This document shows positions 1-9,014 of a stretch of DNA of 64,000 nucleotides, one piece after another. The position numbers and the translations under genes were made by a program. The notes under the pieces are model-generated. The model searched no databases. It worked only from the letters and a program-made list of their open reading frames with translations, and was not told the DNA's origin. How positions within the stretch are numbered: the first letter of the stretch is position 1; every line of letters starts with the position of its first letter. This stretch comes from Streptomyces nymphaeiformis (lineage in GTDB: Bacteria; Actinomycetota; Actinomycetes; Streptomycetales; Streptomycetaceae). The DNA lies in contig NZ_JACHJY010000004.1 in the NCBI RefSeq assembly GCF_014203895.1, forward strand, positions 124,001 through 188,000, in the 5' to 3' direction.

Positions 1-141
1 CACCCCCGGGCATCGAAGGCGCGAACTCCGGGTGAACGGAGCGGGCCGTGCGGGTACGGGTTCACGAGGATGGCCGGTAGTGATCTGCCCCGGGGCCCTC
101 CCCCGCCCCTCCTTCCTCTGTCGTCCCATCACTTCGAGCTT

Positions 142-213
142 CGTCACATCACCTCCTGCCGTCACATCGCGTCCTGCCGTCACATCACGTCCCGCCGTCA
201 CATCACGTCGAGC
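142..213. repeat. 4 x 18-nt tandem repeat across a stop codon
   Basis: Four near-identical 18-nt units (142-159, 160-177, 178-195, 196-213) with a shared core GTCACATCACGTCC. Read on the minus strand, the last unit holds the final codons and TGA of the permease gene, and the other three repeat that gene end in the 3' flank. The rest of 1-197 shows no gene I can support. Confidence 0.9.
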
Positions 214-1016
214 GTCGCCCGGCGTCGGCTCCCCCGCTCGAAGACCGCGAGGAGGACGACGGCGAGCAGCCCCCATCCGGCGCCGACCGCGAGTTCGGCC
301 CCGAGCAGGCGCCCGTCCAGGCCGGCGCCGGCGGTCAGCCCGCGCGCCGCGTCCGCCGCGTGCGTGAGCGGCAACAGCTCGCCGGCGGCCCGCATCCACT
401 CCGGCAGCGTCTCCCGGGGCACGGCGGCGCCGGTCAGGAGCAGCAGCACGGAGCTGGCCACGTTCGACACGAGGAACACGTCCCGGAAACGCAGCCCGAG
501 CGCCCCGAGCGCGAGCCCGAAGGCCGAGCAGGCGCCCGCCGCGACGAGCAGCACCAGACCGAGCCCGGGCAGCGACCCGGCGGGGACGGGCAGCCCGAGG
601 ACGAGCGCGGCGACAGTGAGCACGAAGGCGCTGACGAACAGCCCGTTGAGGACGTACGGGAGGGCTCGTCCGAGCCACAGGGGGACACGGCGGCGGGGCG
701 AGAGCAGGACGGCCCCGAGGGTGCCGTACCGGCGCTCGTTGGCGACGGCCATCGTGCCGCCGTACACGCAGGAGGCGGAAGCTGCGAGAACGGCGTTGCC
801 GACAAGGTGGAAACGATCGTCGGCGACACCCAGTTCCCTCCCCAGGAAGACGAAGAAGAAAACCTGGAGAAGCGGTCCGACCAGGAGCGTTCCGATGAAC
901 ATCGGCGGGGTGGTCCAGTTGAAGAGCGCCCGGTAGGAGATCGCCCCGCCGACCACGAGCAGCCGGGAGGAGGCGTGGAAGCGGAAGCCGAGGAGCCGGC
1001 ACCGGAAGCGGAACAT
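198..1016 (-). CDS. ABC-2 type transporter permease (second subunit)
   Basis: A 272-residue integral membrane protein with about six hydrophobic segments, typical of ABC-2 permeases that pair with a drug- or antibiotic-type exporter ATPase. The ATG at 1016 is chosen because AAAGG lies about 10 nt upstream and the preceding permease stops at 1031. It contains the motif ANERRYGTLGAVLLSP, which matches the ABC-2 signature near the second membrane segment. It is the last gene of a three-gene operon (ATPase, permease, permease), so the two permeases probably form a heterodimer. The substrate cannot be told from sequence. The stop codon lies inside an 18-nt tandem repeat. Confidence 0.85.
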   Translation of the reverse strand: MFRFRCRLLGFRFHASSRLLVVGGAISYRALFNWTTPPMFIGTLLVGPLLQVFFFVFLGRELGVADDRFHLVGNAVLAASASCVYGGTMAVANERRYGTLGAVLLSPRRRVPLWLGRALPYVLNGLFVSAFVLTVAALVLGLPVPAGSLPGLGLVLLVAAGACSAFGLALGALGLRFRDVFLVSNVASSVLLLLTGAAVPRETLPEWMRAAGELLPLTHAADAARGLTAGAGLDGRLLGAELAVGAGWGLLAVVLLAVFERGSRRRATLDVM

Positions 1017-1030
1017 CCGACGGTGGCCTT

Positions 1031-1804
1031 TCAGGTGAGGGCGAGGGTGGCGGCGGCGCGTGCCCGGCGTTCCACCCGCCCGAGGACGAGGACGGCGGCG
1101 AGGGCGTATCCGGCGCCGAGCGCGACGGCGGTGAGCAGCGGCGTGAGCACGTCCCCGCCGGAGGTCGCGGCGTGCACGGCCCGGGCGCCCCAGGTGGTGG
1201 GCAGCGCCCAGGAGATCGGGTGGGTCCAGGCGGGCAGCACGGTGATGGGCACGAGCAGCCCGGACAGCAGCCAGACGGGGGTGTCGAGCGGGTTGGCGAG
1301 GGCGTTGGCGTTGCGGAGCAGGACGAACGTGGCGGCCAGCAGCAGCCCCGTCATGCCGAGGGAGAGGACACAGACCGGGACGGCGACGAGGAAGAGCAGC
1401 GGGTGCGCGAAGTCGAGCGGCACGTCGAAGAGCAGGACGCCCCACAGGACGGTGGCGCCCATCGCGTACGTGCCGATGACGGCGGTCGCGAGGGTGATGG
1501 GGAGGAGGACGAGCGCGAGCGGCGTCGGCGCGACGACGAGGGTCTCCAGGGTGCCGAGCCAGCGCTGGTTCTGCACGGCGCCGCCCGAGCCGAAGAGCAC
1601 CGAGCCCCAGATGCCCATGAGTCCGGCGCCCACGGAGGCGGTGAGCAGCCGGTCCGGGTCGCCCGCGGCACGGAACAGGTAGACGGCGAGGGTCGCGTAG
1701 ACGAGCGGGACGAGGACGGCGAAGGTGATCTCGATCGGGGAGCGCGACATGTACGAGACGTGGGTGCGCACCCCGACGAGGATCAGCCGTGGAAGGCGCG
1801 TCAC
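1031..1804 (-). CDS. ABC-2 type transporter permease (first subunit)
   Basis: A 257-residue polytopic membrane protein. NQRWLGTLETLVVAPTP near residues 78-94 is the ABC-2 motif also seen in its partner. The start is GTG at 1804, which overlaps the TGA of the ATPase gene by four bases (GTGA), so translation is probably coupled. It should form the membrane channel together with the next gene; the exported substrate is unknown. Confidence 0.87.
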   Translation of the reverse strand: MTRLPRLILVGVRTHVSYMSRSPIEITFAVLVPLVYATLAVYLFRAAGDPDRLLTASVGAGLMGIWGSVLFGSGGAVQNQRWLGTLETLVVAPTPLALVLLPITLATAVIGTYAMGATVLWGVLLFDVPLDFAHPLLFLVAVPVCVLSLGMTGLLLAATFVLLRNANALANPLDTPVWLLSGLLVPITVLPAWTHPISWALPTTWGARAVHAATSGGDVLTPLLTAVALGAGYALAAVLVLGRVERRARAAATLALT

Positions 1805-2847
1805 GCGGAGACTCCCTCGGACACGCCTCCGTGCACGCCGCCGTGCACGTCCCCGGACGTGGATCCGGACTTCCCCGTGGCCTCCTCGACGATCGCGATG
1901 TAGGCGTCCTCCAGGGACGGTTCGCGGCTCGTGACCCGGCCGATCCGTACGCCGTCGAGGGCGGCGAGGACGGGTCCGTGCAGATCGGAGGCGCCGCGTC
2001 CGGTCTGCACGGTGACGGTCTGCAGGGCGCCCCGGTCCTCGGCCGACACGCCCCGGACGCCGGGCACGCGCCGTACCCGGTCGAGCCGTTCCGCGTCCAC
2101 GCCGTACGCCTCGATCTCCAGCACGTCCCTTTCCCGTACGAGGGACTTGAGGCTGCCGGGGGTGCCGAGGGCGCGGACGCGGCCGCCCGCGATGACGGCG
2201 ATCCGGTCGCAGAGTTCATCGGCCTCGGCCATGTAGTGGGTGGTGAGGAGGACGGTGGTGCCGGCGGCGGCCAGGTCGGCGACCGTGCGGCGCAGATCGC
2301 GGGCGGCGACGGGGTCGACGCCGATGGACGGCTCGTCGAGGAAGAGGACGTCGGGGTGGTGGAGCAGCCCGCGGGCGATGTGGAGGCGCTGGCGCATGCC
2401 GCGCGAGTAGCCCTCGACCCGTTCCTTCTCGCGGCCCACCAGGCCGACGAGGTCGAGGAGTTCGGCGATGCGCCGTTTCTGGTCGCGGGCGCCGACGCCG
2501 TACAGCTCGGCGAAGTAGCGGAGGTTGTCGAGGGCGGAGAGCCGGTCGTACAGGCCGCGGTCGCCGCCGAAGACGTACCCGATCCTGCGGCGTACGGCGA
2601 CGGGGTCGCGGGCCACGTCGTGGCCGAACACCCGGGCGGTGCCGGAGGTCGGCAGGAGCAGGGTGTTGAGCATCTTGATGGTGGTGGTCTTGCCGGCGCC
2701 GTTGGGCCCGAGCAGGCCGAACAGCTCCCCGGGCGCCACCTCGAAGGTGACCCCGCGCACGGCCTCGGTCTCGGTCCGCCGGGACCGCGGCCACCCGGTC
2801 CTGCTGGTGTAGGTGCGGCGCAGCGCGTCCGCCTCGATTGCGAGCAT
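1801..2847 (-). CDS. ABC transporter ATP-binding protein
   Basis: A 348-residue ATPase of the DrrA/CcmA-like exporter class. Walker A GPNGAGKTT is at residues 47-55. The signature YSRGMRQRL, Walker B LFLDEPSIGVD and the switch His in LLTTHYMAEADE follow in order. The last roughly 100 residues form the usual C-terminal regulatory part of drug-exporter ATPases and end in a Gly/His/Val-rich tail. The ATG at 2847 is the start of the conserved reading frame. It heads an operon with two permeases and is followed by a GTGA overlap. Confidence 0.92.
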   Translation of the reverse strand: MLAIEADALRRTYTSRTGWPRSRRTETEAVRGVTFEVAPGELFGLLGPNGAGKTTTIKMLNTLLLPTSGTARVFGHDVARDPVAVRRRIGYVFGGDRGLYDRLSALDNLRYFAELYGVGARDQKRRIAELLDLVGLVGREKERVEGYSRGMRQRLHIARGLLHHPDVLFLDEPSIGVDPVAARDLRRTVADLAAAGTTVLLTTHYMAEADELCDRIAVIAGGRVRALGTPGSLKSLVRERDVLEIEAYGVDAERLDRVRRVPGVRGVSAEDRGALQTVTVQTGRGASDLHGPVLAALDGVRIGRVTSREPSLEDAYIAIVEEATGKSGSTSGDVHGGVHGGVSEGVSA

Positions 2848-2924
2848 GCGCCGGACGGTAGGAGCAGGCGGGAGGGCCGGGCCATCGATTCGGGAGGCCC
2901 CGAATCGTCGCTCGTACGCCGGGC

Positions 2925-3929
2925 TCAGGCCACGGCCGTGAGGACGTCCTCCCCGGTGAGCAGGGCGAGCAGGGAACGGCCCGTGTCCGTCAACTGGTAG
3001 TACACGGAGCGCCCGACGCGGTGGCGGGTCACGACGCCGGCCTCCGCGAGCACCGAGAGGTGCTCGGAGACGGTGCTGGGCGCCAGGCCGAGCCGGTCGG
3101 CGAGACCGGCCGTGGTCAGGGGCCCGCCCAGCTCGCGCAGGACCGCGGCCCTGCCTCGGCCGAGCATCAGCCCGAGCCGGTCCTCGGCCGCGGGCTCGGC
3201 CGGTTCGCGCAGGGCTCCGGCGCCCCGGGCCTGGAAGCTGAGGGCGAAGACCTCGGGGTCGTCGGTGGAGTAGAGCCGGCAGCCCTCGGCGAAGACCAGC
3301 GGCACGAGGACGAGGCGCCGCTCGCCGGGCGCGTACTCGGCGTCGATGTGCTTGGTCAGTTCGAGTACGGGCGGCTGCCACCGTCCCCGGGTCTCCAGGC
3401 CCGCGAACAGCGCGTCGACGCCCTCGGTCGCGAACGTCCTGGCCCGGACGAGCACTTCGTCCTCGACGAGCCGACGCATCGTCGGCCAGTACGGCTCGAT
3501 CGCGCCCTCCCAGTACGCGGCGTACGCGTCGGCGAGCGCCGCGCAGGCGGCCTCCGGGTCCTTCAGGTACGGCTGGAGGAAGGGCGCGTCGAGCAGGTCC
3601 GGGTAACAGAGGGCCGCCTGCGCGCGGACGAACTCCGGGTCGGTGGCCCGGAGCGCGGCGAGCTCCTCGTGGACGTGGACCGTGCCGAAGGGCCGGGGCA
3701 GCAGGAAGTCGGAGACCTCGTGCCGCTCCCTGACGAACAGGTCCCACAGCGGGCGGAGCCGGTCGTCCTCGCGCCACACCTCGCGCGCCTGCCCGATCCA
3801 CTCCTGGTAGGGCCAGGAAGGGTGCCGGTGGGGCTGCGCGAGGTGCATCGAGCAGAACGCGTCGCGCAGCGGGCTGATCGCGATCCGGGTCGCCCCGAGC
3901 GACGCCTCGTCCAGCTCGATCCGTATCAA
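2925..3929 (-). CDS. ArsR-like winged-helix regulator (DUF5937 type)
   Basis: A 334-residue protein with an uncharacterised N-terminal domain of about 240 residues and a C-terminal ArsR/SmtB winged helix (TTAGLADRLGLAPSTVSEH, near residues 265-285, is the recognition region). The combination resembles DUF5937 regulators of Streptomyces. The start is a TTG at 3929, supported by GAAGGGAG 6-7 nt upstream, and it overlaps the TGA of the methyltransferase by four bases. I see no metal-binding Cys cluster near the helix. It reads toward the ABC exporter with a 77-bp gap, so it may control it. Confidence 0.8.
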   Translation of the reverse strand: MIRIELDEASLGATRIAISPLRDAFCSMHLAQPHRHPSWPYQEWIGQAREVWREDDRLRPLWDLFVRERHEVSDFLLPRPFGTVHVHEELAALRATDPEFVRAQAALCYPDLLDAPFLQPYLKDPEAACAALADAYAAYWEGAIEPYWPTMRRLVEDEVLVRARTFATEGVDALFAGLETRGRWQPPVLELTKHIDAEYAPGERRLVLVPLVFAEGCRLYSTDDPEVFALSFQARGAGALREPAEPAAEDRLGLMLGRGRAAVLRELGGPLTTAGLADRLGLAPSTVSEHLSVLAEAGVVTRHRVGRSVYYQLTDTGRSLLALLTGEDVLTAVA

Positions 3930-5494
3930 GCACCGCTCCCTTCGGCCACCGGCGGCGTGGCGCCGGGGAGCAGGGAGTCGGGGATGAGGAAGCCCTCCTC
4001 GACGAGCAACCGGATCGCCTGCGGGGTGCGGTCCCGCAGCATCACCGGGTCCTCGCCCATGAGCTGCCCGATCGCGTCGAGGATGCGGCCGGCGCTGAGC
4101 GTGCCGTCGCACACGCCGGCGAAACCGGCGCCGACGTGGTCGACCTTGGTGGCGCGGCGCATGCCGCGGTTCTGCCGGAGCACCACGTGCTCCGGGTCCT
4201 CGGCGCCGGGCATCCCGACCTGCTCCTGCACCACCTCGGGCGCGAGCGTGAACCGGTCGGCGAGGAGCGCGGCGTCGTCGTGGCGGCGCAGGTAGTCCTG
4301 GCGCTCGAAGTGGGCGCGGACGGTGGGGCCGAGGGGCTGCTCGACGGGGTGCGGCCACTCCTCCAGGACGATCGAGGGCTCGACCGCGCCGGAGGCCACG
4401 GCCTGGCTGCGCCGGATGGTGATCCAGCCGAAGCCGATCGCGCGGGTCTTGCCCGCCTCGAACTCGTCGAGCCAGCGGTCGTACGCCGCCCGGTAGGCGT
4501 CCGGGTCGCCGCGGTGGTCGCCGCTGTCCCGCAGCCAGAGCTCCGTGTACTGGGTGATGTCCTGGACCTCGCGCTGCACGATCCAGGCGTCGCAGCCGCG
4601 CGGCACCCAGGACCGGAGCCGCTCCTGCCACTCCTCGCCCTCGACGTGCTGCCAGTTGGCGAGGAACTGGGCGTACCCGCCGTCGTTGAGCCGCTCCCCG
4701 GCCTGCTGGACGAGCGTGCGGCACAGGTCGTCGCCGCTCATCCCGCCGTCGCGGTAGGTGAGTCCGGCGCCGGGGGAGATCACGAACGGCGGGTTGGAGA
4801 CGATCAGGTCGTACGTGTCGCCGTCGACGGGCTCGTAGAGCGAGCCGGTCAGCAGCTCGGCCTCCCGGGCCCCGGAGAGGGCGAGGGTGAGCCGGGTGAA
4901 GTCCAGGGCGCGCGGGTTGAGGTCGGTGGCGGTGACCAGGGTGGCGTGCTGGGCGGCGTGCAGCGCCTGGATGCCGGAGCCGGTGCCGAGGTCGAGCGCG
5001 GAGGAGACCGGCGTACGGACCGTGATGCCGGCGAGGGTGGTGGAGGCACCGCCGACGCCGAGGACGACGCCCTCCTCCTTCTTGCCGATACCGCCTGCGC
5101 CGCCGACGGCGCAGCCCAGGTCGGAGACGATGAACCAGTCCTCGCCGTCCGGCCCGCCGTACGGCCGGACGTCGACCGTGGCGAGCACGGTGCCGTCCTC
5201 GCGGACCACCCAGCCGTCGGCGAGGGCCTCGTCCAGCGGGAGCGCGGCGGCCGCCCGGTCGGCAGGGACGGGCTCCTGGAGCAGGAAGAGCCGGACGAGG
5301 GTCTCCAGCGGGGAGTCACCGCGGGTGGCGCGCAGGGCGGGGACGGTCTCGCTGCGGGCGAGCGCCGCGTAGGCCGGGGCGCCGAGCAGGTCGAGCAGGC
5401 CGTCGGCGGTGAAGTCGGCGGCGAGCAGGGCCTCGCGCAGACGGGTGGCGTGCGCGGGCACCGGGAGGCGGGAAGGCAGGCTGGTCGTACTCAC
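3926..5494 (-). CDS. Class I methyltransferase with NPPF motif
   Basis: A 522-residue protein. An N-terminal alpha-helical region (about 1-140) is followed by a Rossmann methyltransferase domain: the SAM-binding motif ALDLGTGSGIQAL, then IVSNPPFV. NPPF marks N-methyltransferases that modify an amide or amino group, such as HemK/PrmC or adenine N6 enzymes, so a protein-glutamine or RNA target is likely. A C-terminal domain of about 200 residues is of unknown role. The start is taken as GTG at 5494 with a close GGAG; the true start could be slightly different. It is translationally coupled to the regulator downstream. Confidence 0.8.
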   Translation of the reverse strand: MSTTSLPSRLPVPAHATRLREALLAADFTADGLLDLLGAPAYAALARSETVPALRATRGDSPLETLVRLFLLQEPVPADRAAAALPLDEALADGWVVREDGTVLATVDVRPYGGPDGEDWFIVSDLGCAVGGAGGIGKKEEGVVLGVGGASTTLAGITVRTPVSSALDLGTGSGIQALHAAQHATLVTATDLNPRALDFTRLTLALSGAREAELLTGSLYEPVDGDTYDLIVSNPPFVISPGAGLTYRDGGMSGDDLCRTLVQQAGERLNDGGYAQFLANWQHVEGEEWQERLRSWVPRGCDAWIVQREVQDITQYTELWLRDSGDHRGDPDAYRAAYDRWLDEFEAGKTRAIGFGWITIRRSQAVASGAVEPSIVLEEWPHPVEQPLGPTVRAHFERQDYLRRHDDAALLADRFTLAPEVVQEQVGMPGAEDPEHVVLRQNRGMRRATKVDHVGAGFAGVCDGTLSAGRILDAIGQLMGEDPVMLRDRTPQAIRLLVEEGFLIPDSLLPGATPPVAEGSGA

Positions 5495-5553
5495 CGCTCC
5501 ATTGTGACGGCCGCCACCGACATCCGGGCGGCCGACCCGGCGGCGCACGGCCG

Positions 5554-5661
5554 ATCGCCGCCACCGCCGGGCCGCATCACCGGCACCGCCGGGCCGAATC
5601 GCCGCCACCGCCGGGCCGCATCGCCGCCACCGCCGGGCCGATCGGCGCCGCCGCCGGCCCG
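5554..5661. repeat. 5 x 21-22-nt GC-rich tandem repeat
   Basis: Units start at 5554, 5576, 5598, 5620 and 5641, with consensus ATCGCCGCCACCGCCGGGCC plus one or two bases. The array fills the gap between the methyltransferase start and the lipoprotein stop. The period is not a multiple of three, so it is unlikely to be coding. Confidence 0.88.
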
Positions 5662-5675
5662 ATCGGCCCAGGCTG

Positions 5676-6347
5676 CTACTCGCTCTTGGTGGCGGCCGTC
5701 GCCTTCTTGCTCGGCGTGGCGGACGGCGTCTTCGTCGGGGTCGAGGAACCGGAGTCGGAGGTGCCGCCGGCGTTCGGGGAGGCGGAGGTCTTCGGCGGGA
5801 CCGAGGCCGTGGGCTTCTGGCAGCCGGGCTGCTTGGCCATCGCCTGGCCCAGCTCGCCCTCCTCCAGCTTGGACAGGGCGTTCTGGTCCATCTTCTCGAT
5901 CTTGGTCAGGCCGTCGGCGACGCCCTGGAGACCGTCCGCGAACTTCTGCTGGTTCGTCGCGTCCAGCGCGTCGACCTGCTTCTTGAGCCCCTCGTAGGCC
6001 AGCGCGGTGGCGTTGAGCTCCTTGATCGCGTCCTGCTGGACCGTCTCGCCGTTCTGGACGGGCGGGGCCCCGGCGGCCTCGACGGCCTTGGCGAGGGCGC
6101 GGTCGGCGTTCGCGATGTCCTGGAACGCCTGCGAGTCGGCCGCCTTGATCTCGGCCGGCTTGCTGTCGGCGGCGGTCGAGATGATGATCTGGTGGGCGTC
6201 GGCCCGCTTCTGGATCTGGGGCTTGGCCTGGTCGCAGAAGGTCTTCGCCCAGTCACCCACCTTGTCGCCCTCGTCACTGCTGCAACCGGACAGCGCGAGC
6301 ACCAGTACCGCGCCGCCGGACAGTGCGGCCGCAAGCTTCTTGTTCAA
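5676..6347 (-). CDS. Small secreted lipoprotein, function unknown
   Basis: A 223-residue protein with a lipoprotein signal peptide: a KK pair, a hydrophobic run and the lipobox LSGC within the first 25 residues. The middle is alpha-helical and Ala/Asp/Gln-rich. The C-terminus is a Ser/Thr/Pro/Lys-rich tail of about 50 residues, probably spanning the wall. The TTG at 6347 is preferred because GGAAGGGA lies 9 nt upstream and the signal peptide begins right there. No enzymatic motif is visible. Confidence 0.8.
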   Translation of the reverse strand: MNKKLAAALSGGAVLVLALSGCSSDEGDKVGDWAKTFCDQAKPQIQKRADAHQIIISTAADSKPAEIKAADSQAFQDIANADRALAKAVEAAGAPPVQNGETVQQDAIKELNATALAYEGLKKQVDALDATNQQKFADGLQGVADGLTKIEKMDQNALSKLEEGELGQAMAKQPGCQKPTASVPPKTSASPNAGGTSDSGSSTPTKTPSATPSKKATAATKSE

Positions 6348-6424
6348 CGGATCGGTCCCTTCCAAGGCTCTCGGCCCCGGAACATACACGCCGAACGGGC
6401 TACTTCCACCTTACGGGCGATAGA

Positions 6425-6462
6425 TTCATCCCATTTTGAATCCTTTTGAACCAAGGGATGAA
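6425..6462. promoter_or_regulatory. AT-rich inverted repeat before the lipoprotein gene
   Basis: TTCATCCC (6425-6432) and GGGATGAA (6455-6462) form a perfect 8-bp inverted repeat around an AT-rich centre that carries TTTTGAA twice. It lies about 80 nt upstream of the lipoprotein start and 50 bp past the hppA stop. It could be a promoter/operator or a weak hppA terminator. Confidence 0.45.
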
Positions 6463-6509
6463 CCTCACGACCACCCCGTAAACGTCCGGGAAATGAGACG
6501 GACGCCACG

Positions 6510-8828
6510 TCAGGACACTTCCACCGAACGCTTCTTGGATGCCCGGACCGCGCCGACCACGACGAGGAGCGCGACCGCGGCGACCGCCGCCCGCAGTCCG
6601 GGGCTCGCGTCACCGCCGTAGCTGAACCGCACGACGGCCGGGGCGATGAGCAGCGCGACCAGGTTCATCACCTTCAGGAGCGGGTTGATCGCCGGGCCCG
6701 CCGTGTCCTTGAACGGGTCGCCGACCGTGTCCCCGATGACGGTCGCCTCGTGCGCCTCGCTGCCCTTGCCGCCGTGGTTCCCGTCCTCGACCAGCTTCTT
6801 CGCGTTGTCCCAGGCGCCACCGGAGTTGGCGAGGAAGACCGCCATCAGCGCGCCCGTACCGATCGCCCCGGCGAGGTACGCGCCGAGCGGGCCGACGCCG
6901 AGCGAGAAGCCGACGGCGATCGGGGCCATCACGGCGAGCAGCCCTGGCGTGGCGAGTTCGCGCAGCGCGTCCTTGGTGCAGATGTCGACGACCCGCCCGT
7001 ACTCCGGCTTCTCGGTGAAGTCCATGATCCCGGGGTGTTCGCGGAACTGCCGCCGCACCTCGTAGACGACCGATCCGGCCGACCGGGACACGGCGTTGAT
7101 CGCGAGTCCCGAGAAGAGGAAGACGACGGCCGCGCCGAGGATCAGCCCGAAGAGGTTGTTGGGCTGCGAGATGTCCATCGAGAGCGTCACCTCGCTCAGC
7201 CTCACCCCGAACTCCCCGACGTCTGCGACCGAGGTCGCGATGGCGTCGCGGTACGAGCCGAAGAGCGCCGAGGCCGCCAGGACGGCGGTGGCGATGGCGA
7301 TGCCCTTGGTGATGGCCTTCGTGGTGTTGCCCACGGCGTCCAGATCGGTGAGGACCTGCGCGCCCGCCCCCGTGACGTCCCCGGACATCTCCGCGATGCC
7401 CTGGGCGTTGTCGGCGACCGGACCGAAGGTGTCCATGGCGACGATGACCCCGACGGTGGTGAGCAGGCCCGTCCCGGCGAGGGCCACCGCGAACAGCGCG
7501 AGCATGATCGAGGCGCCGCCGAGCAGGAACGCCCCGTAGACGGTGAGCCCGATCAGCAGGGCCGTGTAGACGGCGGACTCCATGCCGAGCGCCACGCCCG
7601 CGAGGACGACGGTGGCGGGGCCGGTGAGCGAGGACCTGCCGATGTCCCGGACCGGCCGCCGGCTCGTCTCGGTGAAGTAGCCGGTGAGCTGCTGGATGAG
7701 CGCGGCGAGGACGATGCCGAGGGCGACCGCGACCAGGGCGAGGACCCGCGGGTCGCCGGCGTGGCGGTGGATGCCCGGCTCCGTGACGCCCTCGAGCTCG
7801 GCGTACGAGGACGGCAGGTACACGAAGGCGGCGACGGCGACGAGCGCCAGCGAGATGACCGCCGAGACCAGGAATCCGCGGTTGATCGCGCTCATCCCCC
7901 CGCGGTCGGCGCGCCGCGGGGCGACCGTGAGGATGCCGATCACGGCGGTGACCACGCCGATCGCGGGCACCATCAGGGGGAACGCGAGGCCGTGGTCGCC
8001 GAAGGCCGCCTTGCCGAGGATGAGCGCGGCGACCAGGGTCACGGCGTACGACTCGAAGAGGTCGGCGGCCATGCCGGCGCAGTCCCCGACGTTGTCGCCC
8101 ACGTTGTCGGCGATGGTGGCGGCGTTGCGCGGGTCGTCCTCGGGGATGCCCTTCTCGACCTTGCCGACGAGGTCGGCGCCGACGTCGGCGGCCTTGGTGA
8201 AGATGCCGCCGCCCACGCGCATGAACATGGCGATGAGCGCGGCGCCGAGCCCGAATCCCTCCAGGACCTTGGGCGCGTCGGCGGCGTAGACGAGGACGAC
8301 GCAGGAGGCCCCGAGCAGTCCGAGGCCGACCGTGCACATGCCGACGACCCCGCCCGTGCGGAACGCGATCCGCATGGCCCGGTGCGCGACCTCGTTCAGG
8401 TCCCTCTCGGGTTCGCCCGGCGCGGGGGTGGCCTCCCTGGCCGCGGCGGCGACCCGCACGTTGGCCCGTACGGCCAGCCGCATGCCGAGGTAGCCGGTGA
8501 CCGCCGAGAACAGCGCCCCGACCAGGAAGAACAGGGAACGTCCGGCACGCTGCGACCAGTTGTCGGCGGGCAGCAGCATCAGCAGGAAGAACACGGCGGC
8601 CGCGAAGACGGCGAGGGTCCGCAGCTGCCGCGCGAGGTAGGCGTTGGCGCCCTCCTGCACGGCGGCCGCGATCTCCCGCATCCTCTCGGTGCCCTCACCG
8701 GCCGCGAGCACCTGGCGGACGAGGAGCCGCGCGACGATCAGCGCGGCGAGGGCGACGGCCGCGACGACGATCACGATCGTCCGGTTCCCGCTCGTGAGCA
8801 CCGCCGCGGCGAGCGTTGTGGGGTACAT
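6510..8828 (-). CDS. hppA: Membrane-bound proton-pumping pyrophosphatase
   Basis: A 772-residue integral membrane enzyme with about 15-16 transmembrane segments. It hydrolyses pyrophosphate and pumps protons out of the cytoplasm. The substrate loop has DVGADLVGKVEKGIPEDDPRN followed by the paired NVGDNVGD aspartates, and a second acidic loop has TVIGDTVGDPFKDTAGPA. The motif GNTTKAITKG carries Lys where K+-dependent enzymes have Ala, so this is predicted to be the K+-independent type. The ATG at 8828 has only a weak ribosome binding site. It stands alone, after the bldG pair and its terminator. Confidence 0.97.
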   Translation of the reverse strand: MYPTTLAAAVLTSGNRTIVIVVAAVALAALIVARLLVRQVLAAGEGTERMREIAAAVQEGANAYLARQLRTLAVFAAAVFFLLMLLPADNWSQRAGRSLFFLVGALFSAVTGYLGMRLAVRANVRVAAAAREATPAPGEPERDLNEVAHRAMRIAFRTGGVVGMCTVGLGLLGASCVVLVYAADAPKVLEGFGLGAALIAMFMRVGGGIFTKAADVGADLVGKVEKGIPEDDPRNAATIADNVGDNVGDCAGMAADLFESYAVTLVAALILGKAAFGDHGLAFPLMVPAIGVVTAVIGILTVAPRRADRGGMSAINRGFLVSAVISLALVAVAAFVYLPSSYAELEGVTEPGIHRHAGDPRVLALVAVALGIVLAALIQQLTGYFTETSRRPVRDIGRSSLTGPATVVLAGVALGMESAVYTALLIGLTVYGAFLLGGASIMLALFAVALAGTGLLTTVGVIVAMDTFGPVADNAQGIAEMSGDVTGAGAQVLTDLDAVGNTTKAITKGIAIATAVLAASALFGSYRDAIATSVADVGEFGVRLSEVTLSMDISQPNNLFGLILGAAVVFLFSGLAINAVSRSAGSVVYEVRRQFREHPGIMDFTEKPEYGRVVDICTKDALRELATPGLLAVMAPIAVGFSLGVGPLGAYLAGAIGTGALMAVFLANSGGAWDNAKKLVEDGNHGGKGSEAHEATVIGDTVGDPFKDTAGPAINPLLKVMNLVALLIAPAVVRFSYGGDASPGLRAAVAAVALLVVVGAVRASKKRSVEVS

Positions 8829-8910
8829 GGGGACGGATCATAGGGAGACGAACCGGCACATACGGGGATGCACCACTTCGTGGGCGAGGGCACCCGGAGA
8901 ACCCGCGGAA

Positions 8911-8948
8911 AAGGCGAGAGGCCCTGCGATTGCAGGGCCTCTCGCCTT
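8911..8948 (-). terminator. Terminator of the bldG operon
   Basis: A perfect 17-bp stem (8911-8927 with 8932-8948) with loop GATT, downstream of the anti-sigma gene and before hppA. There is no U-tract, as is common in Streptomyces. Confidence 0.85.
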
Positions 8949-9014
8949 CGTACGTGCACGCGGTCAGGATTCGTACGTGTACGGGTCAAGATTCGTACGT
9001 CTACGGGGTCAGGA
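8947..9014. repeat. 3 x 22-23-nt tandem repeat at the anti-sigma stop codon
   Basis: Units at 8947-8969, 8970-8991 and 8992-9014 share TTCGTACGTNNACGGGTCAGGA. The last unit contains the TGA of the anti-sigma gene (9009-9011), and the first abuts the terminator stem. Confidence 0.88.

Noticed and set aside
198-2885. A single 895-residue open frame joining parts of the exporter genes
   Set aside because: Only the last 272 codons match a permease; the rest is an Arg/Pro-rich shadow of the ATPase and first permease genes.
4136-5986. A 616-residue plus-strand open frame
   Set aside because: It is antisense to the methyltransferase and runs through the noncoding repeat and the lipoprotein gene.
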